Source: Jeongeupia wiesaeckerbachi
Lineage (GTDB): Bacteria > Pseudomonadota > Gammaproteobacteria > Burkholderiales > Chitinibacteraceae
Reading direction: 5' to 3'
Assembly: GCF_050916355.1 (NCBI RefSeq)
Contig: NZ_CP136946.1
Span: forward strand, 992,001 to 1,056,000
DNA: 64,000 nucleotides
A model generated the notes under the pieces. That model was not told where the DNA came from. It saw nothing but the letters and a program-made list of their open reading frames with translations, and did not search any database. Below, in pieces: positions 17,261 to 25,575 of this stretch (its first letter is position 1; each line of letters begins with the position of its first letter). Both the position numbers and the translations under genes were made by a program.

Positions 17261-17285
17261 GATAGAAATCAACAATCGATTTGTT
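17261..17285. promoter_or_regulatory. Candidate regulator site upstream of the peroxiredoxin-glutaredoxin gene
   Basis: The AT-rich upstream region contains a perfect dyad CAACAA-N5-TTGTTG (17269-17285), directly preceded by ATAG. Two direct copies of GAAATCA flank it. Peroxiredoxin genes of this type are often OxyR targets, and ATAG-N7-CAAT partly fits an OxyR half-site. The overall match is incomplete, so the assignment is tentative. Confidence 0.3.
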
Positions 17286-17380
17286 GAAATCATTAAATTA
17301 GACGCATCGGCACGCTGCCGGGATACTTCGTCCATCGCTGCACGACGCAGCCTACCCGCCTCAATAACAGGAGTTTAGAC

Positions 17381-18112
17381 ATGCTGCAAAACCGTGAAGG
17401 TCAACGCGTCCCCAACGTCACTTTCCGTGTCCGCGAAAACAATGAATGGAAGAACGTCACCACCGACGAGCTTTTCAAAGGCAAGACCGTCGCGCTGTTT
17501 TCCTTGCCGGGTGCGTTCACCCCGACGTGCTCGTCGACCCACCTGCCGCGCTACAACGAACTCGACCCGGCCTTCAAGGCCAACGGCGTCGACGCCATCC
17601 TCTGCGTTTCGGTCAACGACACCTTCGTGATGAACGAATGGGCCAAGGATCAGGAAGCCCAGAACATCGTGATGATTCCCGACGGCAATGGCGAATTTTC
17701 CGAGGGCATGGGCATGCTGGTCGACAAGTCCGACCTCGGCTTCGGCAAGCGCAGCTGGCGCTATTCGATGCTGGTGAAGGACGGCGTGGTCGAGAAGATG
17801 TTCATCGAACCGCAGAAGGAAGGCGACCCGTTTGAAGTCTCGGACGCCGACACCCTGCTCGACTACATCAACCCGAACGCCAAGAAGCCGGATCAGGTCG
17901 TGGTGTTCTCGAAGGTCGGCTGCTCGTTCTGCGCCAAGGCCAAGGCGCTGCTGACCGAACACGGCTACGACTTCGTCGACGTGCCGCTGGACAACAAGAT
18001 CCGCGGCAAGGCACTCGGCGCCGTCTCGGGCTCGATGACCGCCCCGCAGGTGTTCATCAACGGCAAGCTGATCGGCGGCCACGAACAGCTCGAGCGTTTC
18101 CTCGTCAAGTAA
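17381..18112 (+). CDS. Hybrid peroxiredoxin-glutaredoxin
   Basis: A 243-residue fusion. Residues 1-165 form a Prx5-type peroxiredoxin with the peroxidatic Cys50 in 'GAFTPTCSSTHLPRY'. Residues 170-243 form a glutaredoxin with the CSFC active site (Cys181, Cys184), followed by 'TAPQVFINGKLIGG'. Such fusions, known from Haemophilus and Neisseria, reduce hydrogen peroxide and alkyl peroxides using glutathione within one polypeptide. CAGGAG precedes the ATG. The AT-rich promoter region carries a palindrome that may be a stress-regulator site. Confidence 0.95.
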   Translation: MLQNREGQRVPNVTFRVRENNEWKNVTTDELFKGKTVALFSLPGAFTPTCSSTHLPRYNELDPAFKANGVDAILCVSVNDTFVMNEWAKDQEAQNIVMIPDGNGEFSEGMGMLVDKSDLGFGKRSWRYSMLVKDGVVEKMFIEPQKEGDPFEVSDADTLLDYINPNAKKPDQVVVFSKVGCSFCAKAKALLTEHGYDFVDVPLDNKIRGKALGAVSGSMTAPQVFINGKLIGGHEQLERFLVK

Positions 18113-18124
18113 GGCCCGCGCCGT

Positions 18125-18245
18125 CGGGCAGCTGCGCCTTCGCAGCTTGTGGCCGGGCGGTGCTCGGAATCCTCATGTACTCAAATGTACATTCCGGTTC
18201 CTGCGCTCCGTCCGGCCGCAACCTGCATTGGCTCGCTCGCCCGCC
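18125..18245 (+). repeat. Dispersed intergenic repeat, copy B
   Basis: About 120 bp just after the peroxiredoxin-glutaredoxin gene. It shares GGTGCTCGGAATCCTCATG, ATTCCGGTT.CTGCGCT and TTGGCTCGCTC with the other copies. Its central hairpin is ATGTAC-N6-GTACAT (18175-18192), where the other copies have ATGGAC/GTCCAT. Both arms changed together, so pairing is kept. It faces copy C, which lies about 120 bp away in inverted orientation. Confidence 0.75.
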
Positions 18246-18265
18246 GACACGATCATTCCACCAAT

Positions 18266-18324
18266 GGGCCGGCTTGACCGGCCCGTTGCAATCATCGGCC
18301 CCAATGACGCTACGCCAGCGTCAT
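18266..18324. other. Two hairpins between inverted repeat copies B and C
   Basis: Two perfect short stem-loops lie between copies B and C: GGGCCGG-N5-CCGGCCC (18266-18284) and ATGACGCT-N5-AGCGTCAT (18304-18324). Neither has a T run. They could terminate transcription from the peroxiredoxin gene. Nothing else recognisable lies in this roughly 400-bp intergenic region besides repeats B and C. Confidence 0.4.
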
Positions 18325-18364
18325 CGGCCCGGGCGATTGCCATCTGATGCGAATAACAACCAAA

Positions 18365-18500
18365 CCTGTTCCAGTCGGCGAGCGAGCCAAAGCAGTTTGC
18401 CCCCACCCGGAGCACAGAAACCGGAATGGACATGGGTCCATGAGGACTCCGAGCATCGGACGGCGACAACATGCGCAGACGCAGCCGCCGAATGGGGCAG
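18365..18500 (-). repeat. Dispersed intergenic repeat, copy C (inverted)
   Basis: On the minus strand this aligns over its whole length with copy A: GATGCTCGGAGTCCTCATGG, the hairpin ATGGAC-N4-GTCCAT (18426-18441), ATTCCGGTTTCTG and TTGGCTCGCTCGCCGACTGG. It ends about 17 bases before the start of the flavoprotein gene and so occupies its probable leader. Confidence 0.8.
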
Positions 18501-18517
18501 GTTAAAAGGAAGCCGCC

Positions 18518-19909
18518 ATGAATACGATCACCATCGACGTTGCCATCCTCGGCGCCGGCACTGCCGGCCTCGCCGCCTACCGTGCCGCCAAAGCCGCAGG
18601 CAAGACCGCGCTGCTGATCGAAGGCGGCCCCTATGGCACCACCTGCGCCCGCGTCGGCTGCATGCCGTCCAAGCTGCTGATCGCCGCTGCCGAGGCCGCG
18701 CACGAAGCGCGCCACACCGCACCGTTCGGCGTGCATGTCGTCGGCGACATCGTCATCGACGGCCGCGAAGTCATGGACCGGGTCCGGCGCGAACGCGACC
18801 GCTTTGTCGGCTTCGTGCTCGAAAGCGTCGACGGCATCCCGGCGGAAGACAAACTGCGCGGCTACGCCCGCTTTGTCGACAACCTGACCTTGCAGGTGGA
18901 CGACCACACCACGGTCAAGGCCGGACGCGTCGTCATCGCCACCGGTTCCAGCCCCAGCATTCCCGAGCCGTTCAAGGTCTTCGGCGACCGGCTGATCGTC
19001 AATGACGACGTCTTCAGCTGGAAAACCCTGCCGCGCCGCGTCGCCGTATTCGGCCCCGGCGTCATCGGTCTCGAACTCGGCCAGGCGTTGTCCCGCCTTG
19101 GCGTCGAAGTCCGTGTTTTCGGCGCGCGTGGCGGCGTCGGCCCGCTCAGCGATCCGGCAATCCGCGACTACGCCCGCACCACTTTCCAGAACGAGTTCTA
19201 CCTCGACCCGGACGCAAAAATCGAATCGATGGCGCGCGACGGCGACGAAGCGGTGATCCGTTACGTGAGCCTCACCGGCGAAACCGTCACCGAACGTTTC
19301 GACTACGTGCTCGCCGCCACCGGGCGCAGCCCCAACGTCGCCGGCCTCGGGTTGGAAAATACCGGCCTCGAACTCGACGCGCGCGGCGTACCGCTGTTCG
19401 ACCGTGAGACATTGCAATGCGGCAGCAGCCCGGTCTTCATCGCCGGCGATGCCAACAACATCCTGCCGCTGCTGCACGAAGCCGCGGACGAAGGCAAAAC
19501 CGCCGGCAGCAACGCCGCCAGTTACCCCGACGTCAAACCCGGCCTGCGCCGCGCACCGATCGGTGTTGTGTTCAGCGACCCGCAAATCGCCATGGTCGGC
19601 GCCCGCTTTGCCGACCTCGAACCGGGCAGCTTCGTCACCGGCCAAGTCAGCTTCGAAAATCAGGGCCGCAGTCGCGTGATGCTGAAGAACCGCGGGCTGA
19701 TGCACGTCTATGCCGACAAGGCGACCGGAGCCTTCCTGGGCGCCGAATGGATCGGCCCACGCGCCGAAAACATCGCCCATACGCTGGGATGGGCGGTGCA
19801 GATGGGGCTGACGGTCGAGCAGATGCTGGAGATGCCGTTCTATCACCCTGTCGTGGAGGAAGGGGTGAGGACGGGGTTGAGGGACTCGATGACTAAGCTG
19901 CCTAGTTAA
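18518..19909 (+). CDS. Dihydrolipoamide dehydrogenase-like flavoprotein disulfide reductase
   Basis: A 463-residue class I pyridine nucleotide-disulfide oxidoreductase. The FAD motif GAGTAG is at 12-17, the redox-active pair is Cys43/Cys48 in TTCARVGCMPSK, a second GxGxxGxE motif (FGPGVIGLELG) binds NAD(P)H, and 'FIAGDAN' closes the FAD site. The C-terminal 'HPVVEE' keeps the His-x4-Glu catalytic dyad. It is not next to any 2-oxoacid dehydrogenase gene, so it may reduce another disulfide or act as a stand-alone lipoamide dehydrogenase. AAAAGGA precedes the ATG. Confidence 0.87.
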   Translation: MNTITIDVAILGAGTAGLAAYRAAKAAGKTALLIEGGPYGTTCARVGCMPSKLLIAAAEAAHEARHTAPFGVHVVGDIVIDGREVMDRVRRERDRFVGFVLESVDGIPAEDKLRGYARFVDNLTLQVDDHTTVKAGRVVIATGSSPSIPEPFKVFGDRLIVNDDVFSWKTLPRRVAVFGPGVIGLELGQALSRLGVEVRVFGARGGVGPLSDPAIRDYARTTFQNEFYLDPDAKIESMARDGDEAVIRYVSLTGETVTERFDYVLAATGRSPNVAGLGLENTGLELDARGVPLFDRETLQCGSSPVFIAGDANNILPLLHEAADEGKTAGSNAASYPDVKPGLRRAPIGVVFSDPQIAMVGARFADLEPGSFVTGQVSFENQGRSRVMLKNRGLMHVYADKATGAFLGAEWIGPRAENIAHTLGWAVQMGLTVEQMLEMPFYHPVVEEGVRTGLRDSMTKLPS

Positions 19910-19916
19910 TTTGTAT

Positions 19917-19940
19917 ATGTGGCGAGTATTTTCGCCACAT
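19917..19940. terminator. Hairpin at the border of the AT-rich island
   Basis: A 9-bp perfect stem (ATGTGGCGA / TCGCCACAT) with a 6-base loop, 8 bases after the flavoprotein stop codon. It lies between convergent genes, exactly where base composition changes from GC-rich to AT-rich. There is no strong T run. Confidence 0.5.
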
Positions 19941-19995
19941 ACCATTCATAGGTTAATTGTCGCAATCAAATAATTGATTAGGTTCAAAAATGCAA

Positions 19996-20673
19996 TTAAC
20001 ATGCACCTGCAACAACATAATCACCTAGCGGATCATATTTATCCGGCCCGTCATATGGCTTCTTTAATTCAAAACGCGGATAAGAACCTCCCTTTCCTCT
20101 TATCGGCTTGAATATGTATTTAATCTCGCACACCTTCCAAGCAGCATCAGAATACTTCATCCTTAGTTCAGTGAAATTGAACTTCGGATTTTTTGAAAAA
20201 TCCAATGCATTCACAACACCAACCCTAACAAATTCATTCGACTCAAAACTCATACTTTCAATTATTGGCTTTGGATATTTTTTTACCGACTCTTGATCAA
20301 AATCAGATGAAGATCGATGCGTAAAATCCATCGCATACCTTGCCACCCAGTCACATTTCTTTTCTTTTGGCGCAGACCCGACAACGTTTCCAAAAACATC
20401 TCTCACTTCTGTTTTTCTATTCGACATCACCGACTGCGTAATTTTCTTTGGAAAGAAAAAATATTTCTCCATAATGGCACAATATCGCCTCTCATCAAAT
20501 ACGCCAGAAAAATTTCCGTACATCAAAGTTTCGGTATCGATAGCATAAATAGCAGAAACCACATCAGAGATTTCCTTTCTCGATTTCTCACTATAACTAT
20601 CAGCAGCAGCCATTTGCATCGTGAAAACGGCTATCAACAATACAACACGCTTGCTTACGATAAATAAACGCAT
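19996..20673 (-). CDS. Putative periplasmic immunity protein of the T6SS effector
   Basis: A 225-residue protein with an N-terminal signal peptide (MRLFIVSKRVVLLIAVFTMQMAAA, cleaved near AAA-DS) and no further membrane segment, so it should be periplasmic. I recognise no domain. The ATG is one base after the effector stop codon, so the two genes are translationally linked. A peptidoglycan-cutting effector is normally paired with a periplasmic inhibitor, and position, export signal and AT-rich codon use (shared with the effector) all fit that role. The role is inferred from context, not from homology. Confidence 0.6.
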   Translation of the reverse strand: MRLFIVSKRVVLLIAVFTMQMAAADSYSEKSRKEISDVVSAIYAIDTETLMYGNFSGVFDERRYCAIMEKYFFFPKKITQSVMSNRKTEVRDVFGNVVGSAPKEKKCDWVARYAMDFTHRSSSDFDQESVKKYPKPIIESMSFESNEFVRVGVVNALDFSKNPKFNFTELRMKYSDAAWKVCEIKYIFKPIRGKGGSYPRFELKKPYDGPDKYDPLGDYVVAGAC

Positions 20674-20674
20674 A

Positions 20675-22507
20675 CTAGTTACCAACCACTAATTTATCGA
20701 AATGTATTTGATACAATTCCTTGAATCTAGAAAGAGTCAGCCCATGCCTATTTTCGCCAGCTCCAGGGAGACTTGTCCACTCACCACGTAGCTTGCTGAC
20801 AGCTGCATCAACATCTCCCTTTCGAATATCAGTCAACGCGTTCTTTCTCCAACTTTGCTCCGTCAGCGCAATTGCGGCTCTCTTTTGCATAAGTGGACTA
20901 AATGTTCTGTTAGTTTCATCCATCCTCTCAAGCATGTCATTCCATGATGCCAACTTTATTTGAAATGCTCCAGCAGCATCAGTTGTCTTCCCTCGAGGAA
21001 TTTCTTTAGAGCCTTCCCATGGATGCTTCGCATATGAAAGAAAGAATCTACTCCCATCTATGGGTGTATTTAATGCGAAGTACTTCTTTTCCTCAGGAAT
21101 ACCCTCACACTCAAAATCTGTAATCGTTTGTAGAAATGCAAGCATTCTCACTGCAGGCAAAGGGTCATGTGCTGGACTTCTATAAATTCCAACAAGCTCA
21201 TACTTGCCGTGAGAATAAATACAGTATCCGCCGGAATTGCCCTTAAAATCACTTATGTAACCGTCATACGTCCTAATTTCTATATGTCCATGATTAAATA
21301 GTGCATTATTTGGCTTAGCTTTACTCCCACCCCATCTTGACATTTTCTTTCTTTTCTCGTAAGCGGCAGAATTCCACCTATATACGATAACATCACCTGG
21401 AGCAGCCCAACGAGGATCTGGCACATCCTTTGTTACATCTTGGAAACCAGCCTCCATTAACTGCTTTGCCCCTTGCGACCCTGACTCGAATGTTAGAGCT
21501 CCGTTTCTGACTACCCCTGACCGCATCAAGGCAAGCTTGACATACTTGGCACACCATCCTTCAGACTTTGAAGAACTTTTATTAATCACCTCGAACTTCT
21601 TCTTGGCCATTTTTGCCAAAGTATCTAACGTACTGTCCTTTACAAACCATGCCGTCTGCTCTTCAGCAATAGCTATCAAAGTATTCAGCAGCTCCAAGTC
21701 CTGCTTTTTGCTAGGCTTAACGCCTTGTGATGGAATTGCTCTATTTGTGACCGAAGTGCTACTTGATTTTTCTTTCTGAAAATCTTCTCCACTCCACCAA
21801 TTAAGCATGGCCATTCGCCATCGTCCCCACCAGTCCTCATTTTTTTCAGTAATTACTGCATGTGGGGCCCCGTTCTTGTCTCGTCCTAGCACAGGTGGCA
21901 CCGGCTTGCTGCTTGGCGCTCCCGCAACTTTCGGTACTGGCTTGGTATTTGCTGAATTAGAAACAGAGTCTGGCTTCTTAGGAGCTTCAGAAGGCGCTGG
22001 CTTTTTCTTGGCGGGCTTTGGAATTTTTTCACCCGCGCCACCTGGCTCTCCCTGATGTTTTTCAGTTTTTAGTTCATACACAACCTTTGGACTTACTAAC
22101 GTTAAGTACTCAACACCTGATTCACAAACGTCTTCATGAATCAATTTAAAATTTCCATCAAATTTTTTAACGTAAATCTTTATTTCTTCACCACTATCGA
22201 ACTTTTGCTCCGGCAACTCACCAAGCGGCCCGGAGGTTGCCGACATTACTTTTCCACCAACAATAACTTTACATTCCAACCCAGCAATGGGGCTTCCAGA
22301 AAAATCGCAAATACCAATTTTCAATAAACTTTCTGGCTCTTCACTTAAACTCTCATTCTCTTCGAGTTCAATTACCTGATCACTCTCAGCTTCAGAAGAA
22401 GTTGCGCCTGTGGGATTCTGCTGCCCATCGTTACCGTACTCTTCGTCAAGAATAGCAAGCTCCTCACGATCAACTTGAGCACCTGCATTAGCATAGTTTT
22501 CGTTCAT
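20675..22507 (-). CDS. Two-domain peptidoglycan hydrolase, predicted type VI secretion effector
   Basis: A 610-residue protein without a signal peptide, encoded 13 bases after vgrG. Residues 60-148 look like a beta-sandwich cargo/adaptor domain, and 150-210 form a Pro/Lys-rich linker. Residues 310-445 resemble an NlpC/P60-CHAP cysteine amidase (SEGWCAKYVK with Cys319, 'APGDVIVYRW', 'HGHIEI' with His406/His408). Residues 452-606 resemble the phage lambda endolysin fold: 'AFLQTITDFECEG' places Glu466 (or Glu468) at the catalytic position, followed by 'KHPW', 'DAAGAFQI' and 'EWTSLPGAG'. It would cut both peptide and glycan bonds in rival cell walls. The DNA is much more AT-rich than its surroundings. 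Confidence 0.75.
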   Translation of the reverse strand: MNENYANAGAQVDREELAILDEEYGNDGQQNPTGATSSEAESDQVIELEENESLSEEPESLLKIGICDFSGSPIAGLECKVIVGGKVMSATSGPLGELPEQKFDSGEEIKIYVKKFDGNFKLIHEDVCESGVEYLTLVSPKVVYELKTEKHQGEPGGAGEKIPKPAKKKPAPSEAPKKPDSVSNSANTKPVPKVAGAPSSKPVPPVLGRDKNGAPHAVITEKNEDWWGRWRMAMLNWWSGEDFQKEKSSSTSVTNRAIPSQGVKPSKKQDLELLNTLIAIAEEQTAWFVKDSTLDTLAKMAKKKFEVINKSSSKSEGWCAKYVKLALMRSGVVRNGALTFESGSQGAKQLMEAGFQDVTKDVPDPRWAAPGDVIVYRWNSAAYEKRKKMSRWGGSKAKPNNALFNHGHIEIRTYDGYISDFKGNSGGYCIYSHGKYELVGIYRSPAHDPLPAVRMLAFLQTITDFECEGIPEEKKYFALNTPIDGSRFFLSYAKHPWEGSKEIPRGKTTDAAGAFQIKLASWNDMLERMDETNRTFSPLMQKRAAIALTEQSWRKNALTDIRKGDVDAAVSKLRGEWTSLPGAGENRHGLTLSRFKELYQIHFDKLVVGN

Positions 22508-22520
22508 TTTTATCTGCTCA

Positions 22521-25358
22521 TCAATTGTGTTTTATGTCCTTAAATACTCGCCACTCCCCTTCACCCAAAGCTATCTTTATTTTACCCTCTGATGCTGTAT
22601 ATATATGATCGGTGTTTCCAACTTCATCGGTCTTGCCGGAAGCAATAAATTTTCCTCGCTCATCAAAAGCTTCATAGGGCATTTGTACATATGCCTTCTC
22701 TACATCCTCATTCAACCCAATCAATCCAAGCACATTCAGCCGTTGGCTGTATTTATCTTTGCTCGAAACCAACGGATAGCGAGGCATTGAGATTTCCTTC
22801 TTTGCCGGCCCACTAAAACTATGATCAGCGCCTTTCACATCCACCTTGCCCGGGCAATGAATCTCGATGTTCCCACCCTTGAGCCGGATGTAGCCGCCGC
22901 CTGCCGTCAGCAGGATCTCTTCGCCAGCGACGACGTGGATATTCTTGTTCGCGGTCTGCTGGATGTCCTTGGCCGCATTGATCTCGATGCTGTCGCTCTG
23001 CGCCTGAACCTGCACCTTGCCCTTGGCGGCAATCAGCTTCAGGGCGATCCGGTCTTTGACCCCGGCGACGAACAGGCTGATGTGTTCGCCGACGTTATGA
23101 ATCCAGCGCCTGCCCGAGGTCTGCTGGGTGTCGCGTTGGGCGATCAGGTCGAGGTTGCTGCCGGCGGTAATGGCCTGGCTGTTTGGCGTGGTCTGGGCAA
23201 GGCCGGCCGGGGCGCTGACGACGATCAGGGGCTGTTTTCCGGCTTGATCGCTTTTGGCGTCCTTCGAGGTATTGGTGCCGTTGGCCCAGCTTTTGAGGGC
23301 TTCCTTCAGGTGGTGCAGGTGGCCCTGCTGGGATTTGGCGGCCTTGGCATTGTCCTTGATCGTTTCCGGGCCGGTTTCGATGGTGTCGGCCAGTTGGTGG
23401 GTGGCGACGTCGCCGAGGCTGCTGGCGAGTTCGAAGGCGGCGTCGAGCTGGGATTGTGCTTGGCTGCGATCGAGCTGGTTGCCGCCGGCGCCGTTGGCGG
23501 CCTCAGCTGTGATCAGCAGGCCGTTCGCCGCGCGGAGCGCGCCGTGCTGGTCGGTTCTGAGTTCGAAGCCTTCGCCTCGCGGTGTGCCCTTGCCGTCGGA
23601 TCGCGGCTGGATCAAAAAGCCCTGGTTCAACTGGGTCTTGCCGTGCTCGGAACTGAGCTTGGTGCGCACTTCGCCCTGGGTGTCGTCGAACAGCAGTTCG
23701 CCGTACTGACCACCACCGTGTTCCTTGGTCTTGATGCCGGAGAGGGTCTTGTTGGCCGGGAGTGATCCTGCGCCGCTGAAGGCCGGCACCGGGTGGCTGC
23801 CGTTGTAGACGACGCCGGTCACCAGCGGCCGGTCGATGTCGCCTTCGAGGAAGTCGACCAGTACTTCCTGACCGACGCGGGGGATGAACTGGTGGCCCCA
23901 GCCGGCACCGGCCGAGGGCATGGCGACGCGCAGCCAGCATGATGACTTGTCGTCGAGATTGGCGCCGTACTCCGGATGTTCGGCTTGGCGTTGCCAGTGA
24001 AACTGCACCTTGATGCGGCCGAGTTCATCGGTGTGGACCTCGGCTTGGTTTGAATCGGCGGCGCCGCCTTGCACCGGCCCGACCACCGTTGCGGTCTGCA
24101 CCCCACGGCTGGTCGGTTTGCAGTGCGGGGTATAGTCCGGCGTCAGCGGGATACCACGACGCTGGGCGTCGAAGTCGGTGCGGAACGGGGCGTCGCTGTT
24201 CTTTTCCGCAGCGCTTCCGAGCACGGTCTTGGAGAGCTGACTGACCAGATCGCCGGGCAGGTTGTTGCGGGCCTGGACCCGTTGGCGGGTAATCGTAAAT
24301 TGCCGGTCTTCGGCGGCATCGAAGTCGTGCGCCGGGTGGTTGTCGAGCTGGAACCACTCGCCGACGTTGAACTGCCGTACCGTGCCTTCACCGCTGAACT
24401 GTTTGCTGGCCCGGTCGTTGGCCTGCTGCCGCAGCGTTGCGTAGCGACCGAGGTCTTCGCCGTCGCTGCCGTAGTACAGCGTCTGCGGATCGTAGTGCTC
24501 GAGGCTCTGGCTGGCCTGACGGCCGCCGTCGCCGTGGTCGATCGCACTCTCGTCATCGGCACTCAGCGTGCTGACCGGCTTGTAGTCGAAGCTGGCCAGC
24601 GCAACCTTGCTGCTGCCGAGCTGGCGTTTCGAATCCCAGCCGGTGATGGTGTCATCGGTCTCGGTCGCATCGGCGCGGTGGAAACGCACCTTGGCCTGGG
24701 CTGCCGCGTCGAGCTGGTACGGATCGTCAAACGCAATGAGCGTCGTCACCGGGGTTTCACCGCCGGCAAAACCGAAGCGGTAGGCAATTCCCTCTTCAGC
24801 CAATAATCGGCTGATCACGTCCAAGTCCGATTCGCGATACTGCAGACAATACGATCGGACCGGATAGGTTTTCGCCAGATCGAACTGCAAGGCAAAGCTC
24901 GCCGCCAGCAGCGGGTTGTTCGCCTGATGCTCGGCGACGATGGTCTTGACGATGTCCGGTACGCTCAGGTCCTGGAACACCCGGCTGGTCTTGCGATGGC
25001 GCAGCAGCGCCAGCGGCGGTTCGATCGTCAGTGCATAACGGGCAAAGCCGCCATCCGAGCCCAAGGACTTCACCTGGGTGACCACCCCGGTCAGCACCTG
25101 ATCACTGCCGTCGGCAGTGTGGATGTCGACCTCCAGCGCCAGCCCGAGCAGCGATTTCAGTTCCAGCCCGGCGTCAGCCGACAGGCACTCCAGCGTGTAC
25201 AGATAGGGCTTGCTGAGTTCAGCCTCGCCGTCGAGCACATGCGGCAGCAGCGTTTCCGGCACCGGGCCCCGTCCCTCGGCGAAGTGCAGCGACAGCAAAC
25301 GCTGGTCCTGGTTGAACGCAGCGGCGAACGACGCCAGCAGGCTGGAGAGATGATCCAT
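22521..25358 (-). CDS. vgrG: VgrG type VI secretion spike protein with C-terminal extension
   Basis: A 945-residue VgrG (gp27/gp5-like trimeric spike of the T6SS tube). The N-terminal Rhs/Vgr core includes 'RYALTIEPPLALLRHRKTSRVFQDLSVPDIV' blocks and 'YRESDLDVISRLLAEEGI'. The gp5-like OB region contains 'DELGRIKVQFHW' and 'PRVGQEVLVDFLEGDIDRPLVTG', followed by the DUF2345 beta-helix ('VQAQSDSIEINAAKDIQQTANKNIHVVAGEEILL'). The last 75 residues look like a transthyretin-type cargo-docking domain ('AFDERGKFIASGKTDEVGNTDHIYT'). I prefer the ATG at 25358 over an upstream TTG at 25424. The first ~835 codons are GC-rich and the rest AT-rich. Confidence 0.92.
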   Translation of the reverse strand: MDHLSSLLASFAAAFNQDQRLLSLHFAEGRGPVPETLLPHVLDGEAELSKPYLYTLECLSADAGLELKSLLGLALEVDIHTADGSDQVLTGVVTQVKSLGSDGGFARYALTIEPPLALLRHRKTSRVFQDLSVPDIVKTIVAEHQANNPLLAASFALQFDLAKTYPVRSYCLQYRESDLDVISRLLAEEGIAYRFGFAGGETPVTTLIAFDDPYQLDAAAQAKVRFHRADATETDDTITGWDSKRQLGSSKVALASFDYKPVSTLSADDESAIDHGDGGRQASQSLEHYDPQTLYYGSDGEDLGRYATLRQQANDRASKQFSGEGTVRQFNVGEWFQLDNHPAHDFDAAEDRQFTITRQRVQARNNLPGDLVSQLSKTVLGSAAEKNSDAPFRTDFDAQRRGIPLTPDYTPHCKPTSRGVQTATVVGPVQGGAADSNQAEVHTDELGRIKVQFHWQRQAEHPEYGANLDDKSSCWLRVAMPSAGAGWGHQFIPRVGQEVLVDFLEGDIDRPLVTGVVYNGSHPVPAFSGAGSLPANKTLSGIKTKEHGGGQYGELLFDDTQGEVRTKLSSEHGKTQLNQGFLIQPRSDGKGTPRGEGFELRTDQHGALRAANGLLITAEAANGAGGNQLDRSQAQSQLDAAFELASSLGDVATHQLADTIETGPETIKDNAKAAKSQQGHLHHLKEALKSWANGTNTSKDAKSDQAGKQPLIVVSAPAGLAQTTPNSQAITAGSNLDLIAQRDTQQTSGRRWIHNVGEHISLFVAGVKDRIALKLIAAKGKVQVQAQSDSIEINAAKDIQQTANKNIHVVAGEEILLTAGGGYIRLKGGNIEIHCPGKVDVKGADHSFSGPAKKEISMPRYPLVSSKDKYSQRLNVLGLIGLNEDVEKAYVQMPYEAFDERGKFIASGKTDEVGNTDHIYTASEGKIKIALGEGEWRVFKDIKHN

Positions 25359-25575
25359 GGGGAGTGATCGCGATACGGGATGAAGCGGACGATTATCGGC
25401 AATGCTTATTTTTTCAGTCAACAAAAGAAAGACAAACGAAAGAATTTAGTGGCAAATGCAAGAACACGCACGATGCAATGTGCATAAGTCTCTGGCAGAA
25501 TTTGATGCAAACTTGGCATTTAAGCCAAATGCACCGGTGCCACACTGGGTCATCGCCATCCACAGGAGCACCACC

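Noticed and set aside
18173..19945. A long minus-strand open frame over the flavoprotein gene and repeat C
   Set aside because: It is antisense to a complete, motif-rich flavoprotein gene.
22821..24806. Plus-strand open frames inside vgrG
   Set aside because: They are antisense to a clear VgrG; the low-complexity Val/Ala/Gly/Asp-rich products have no recognisable domains.
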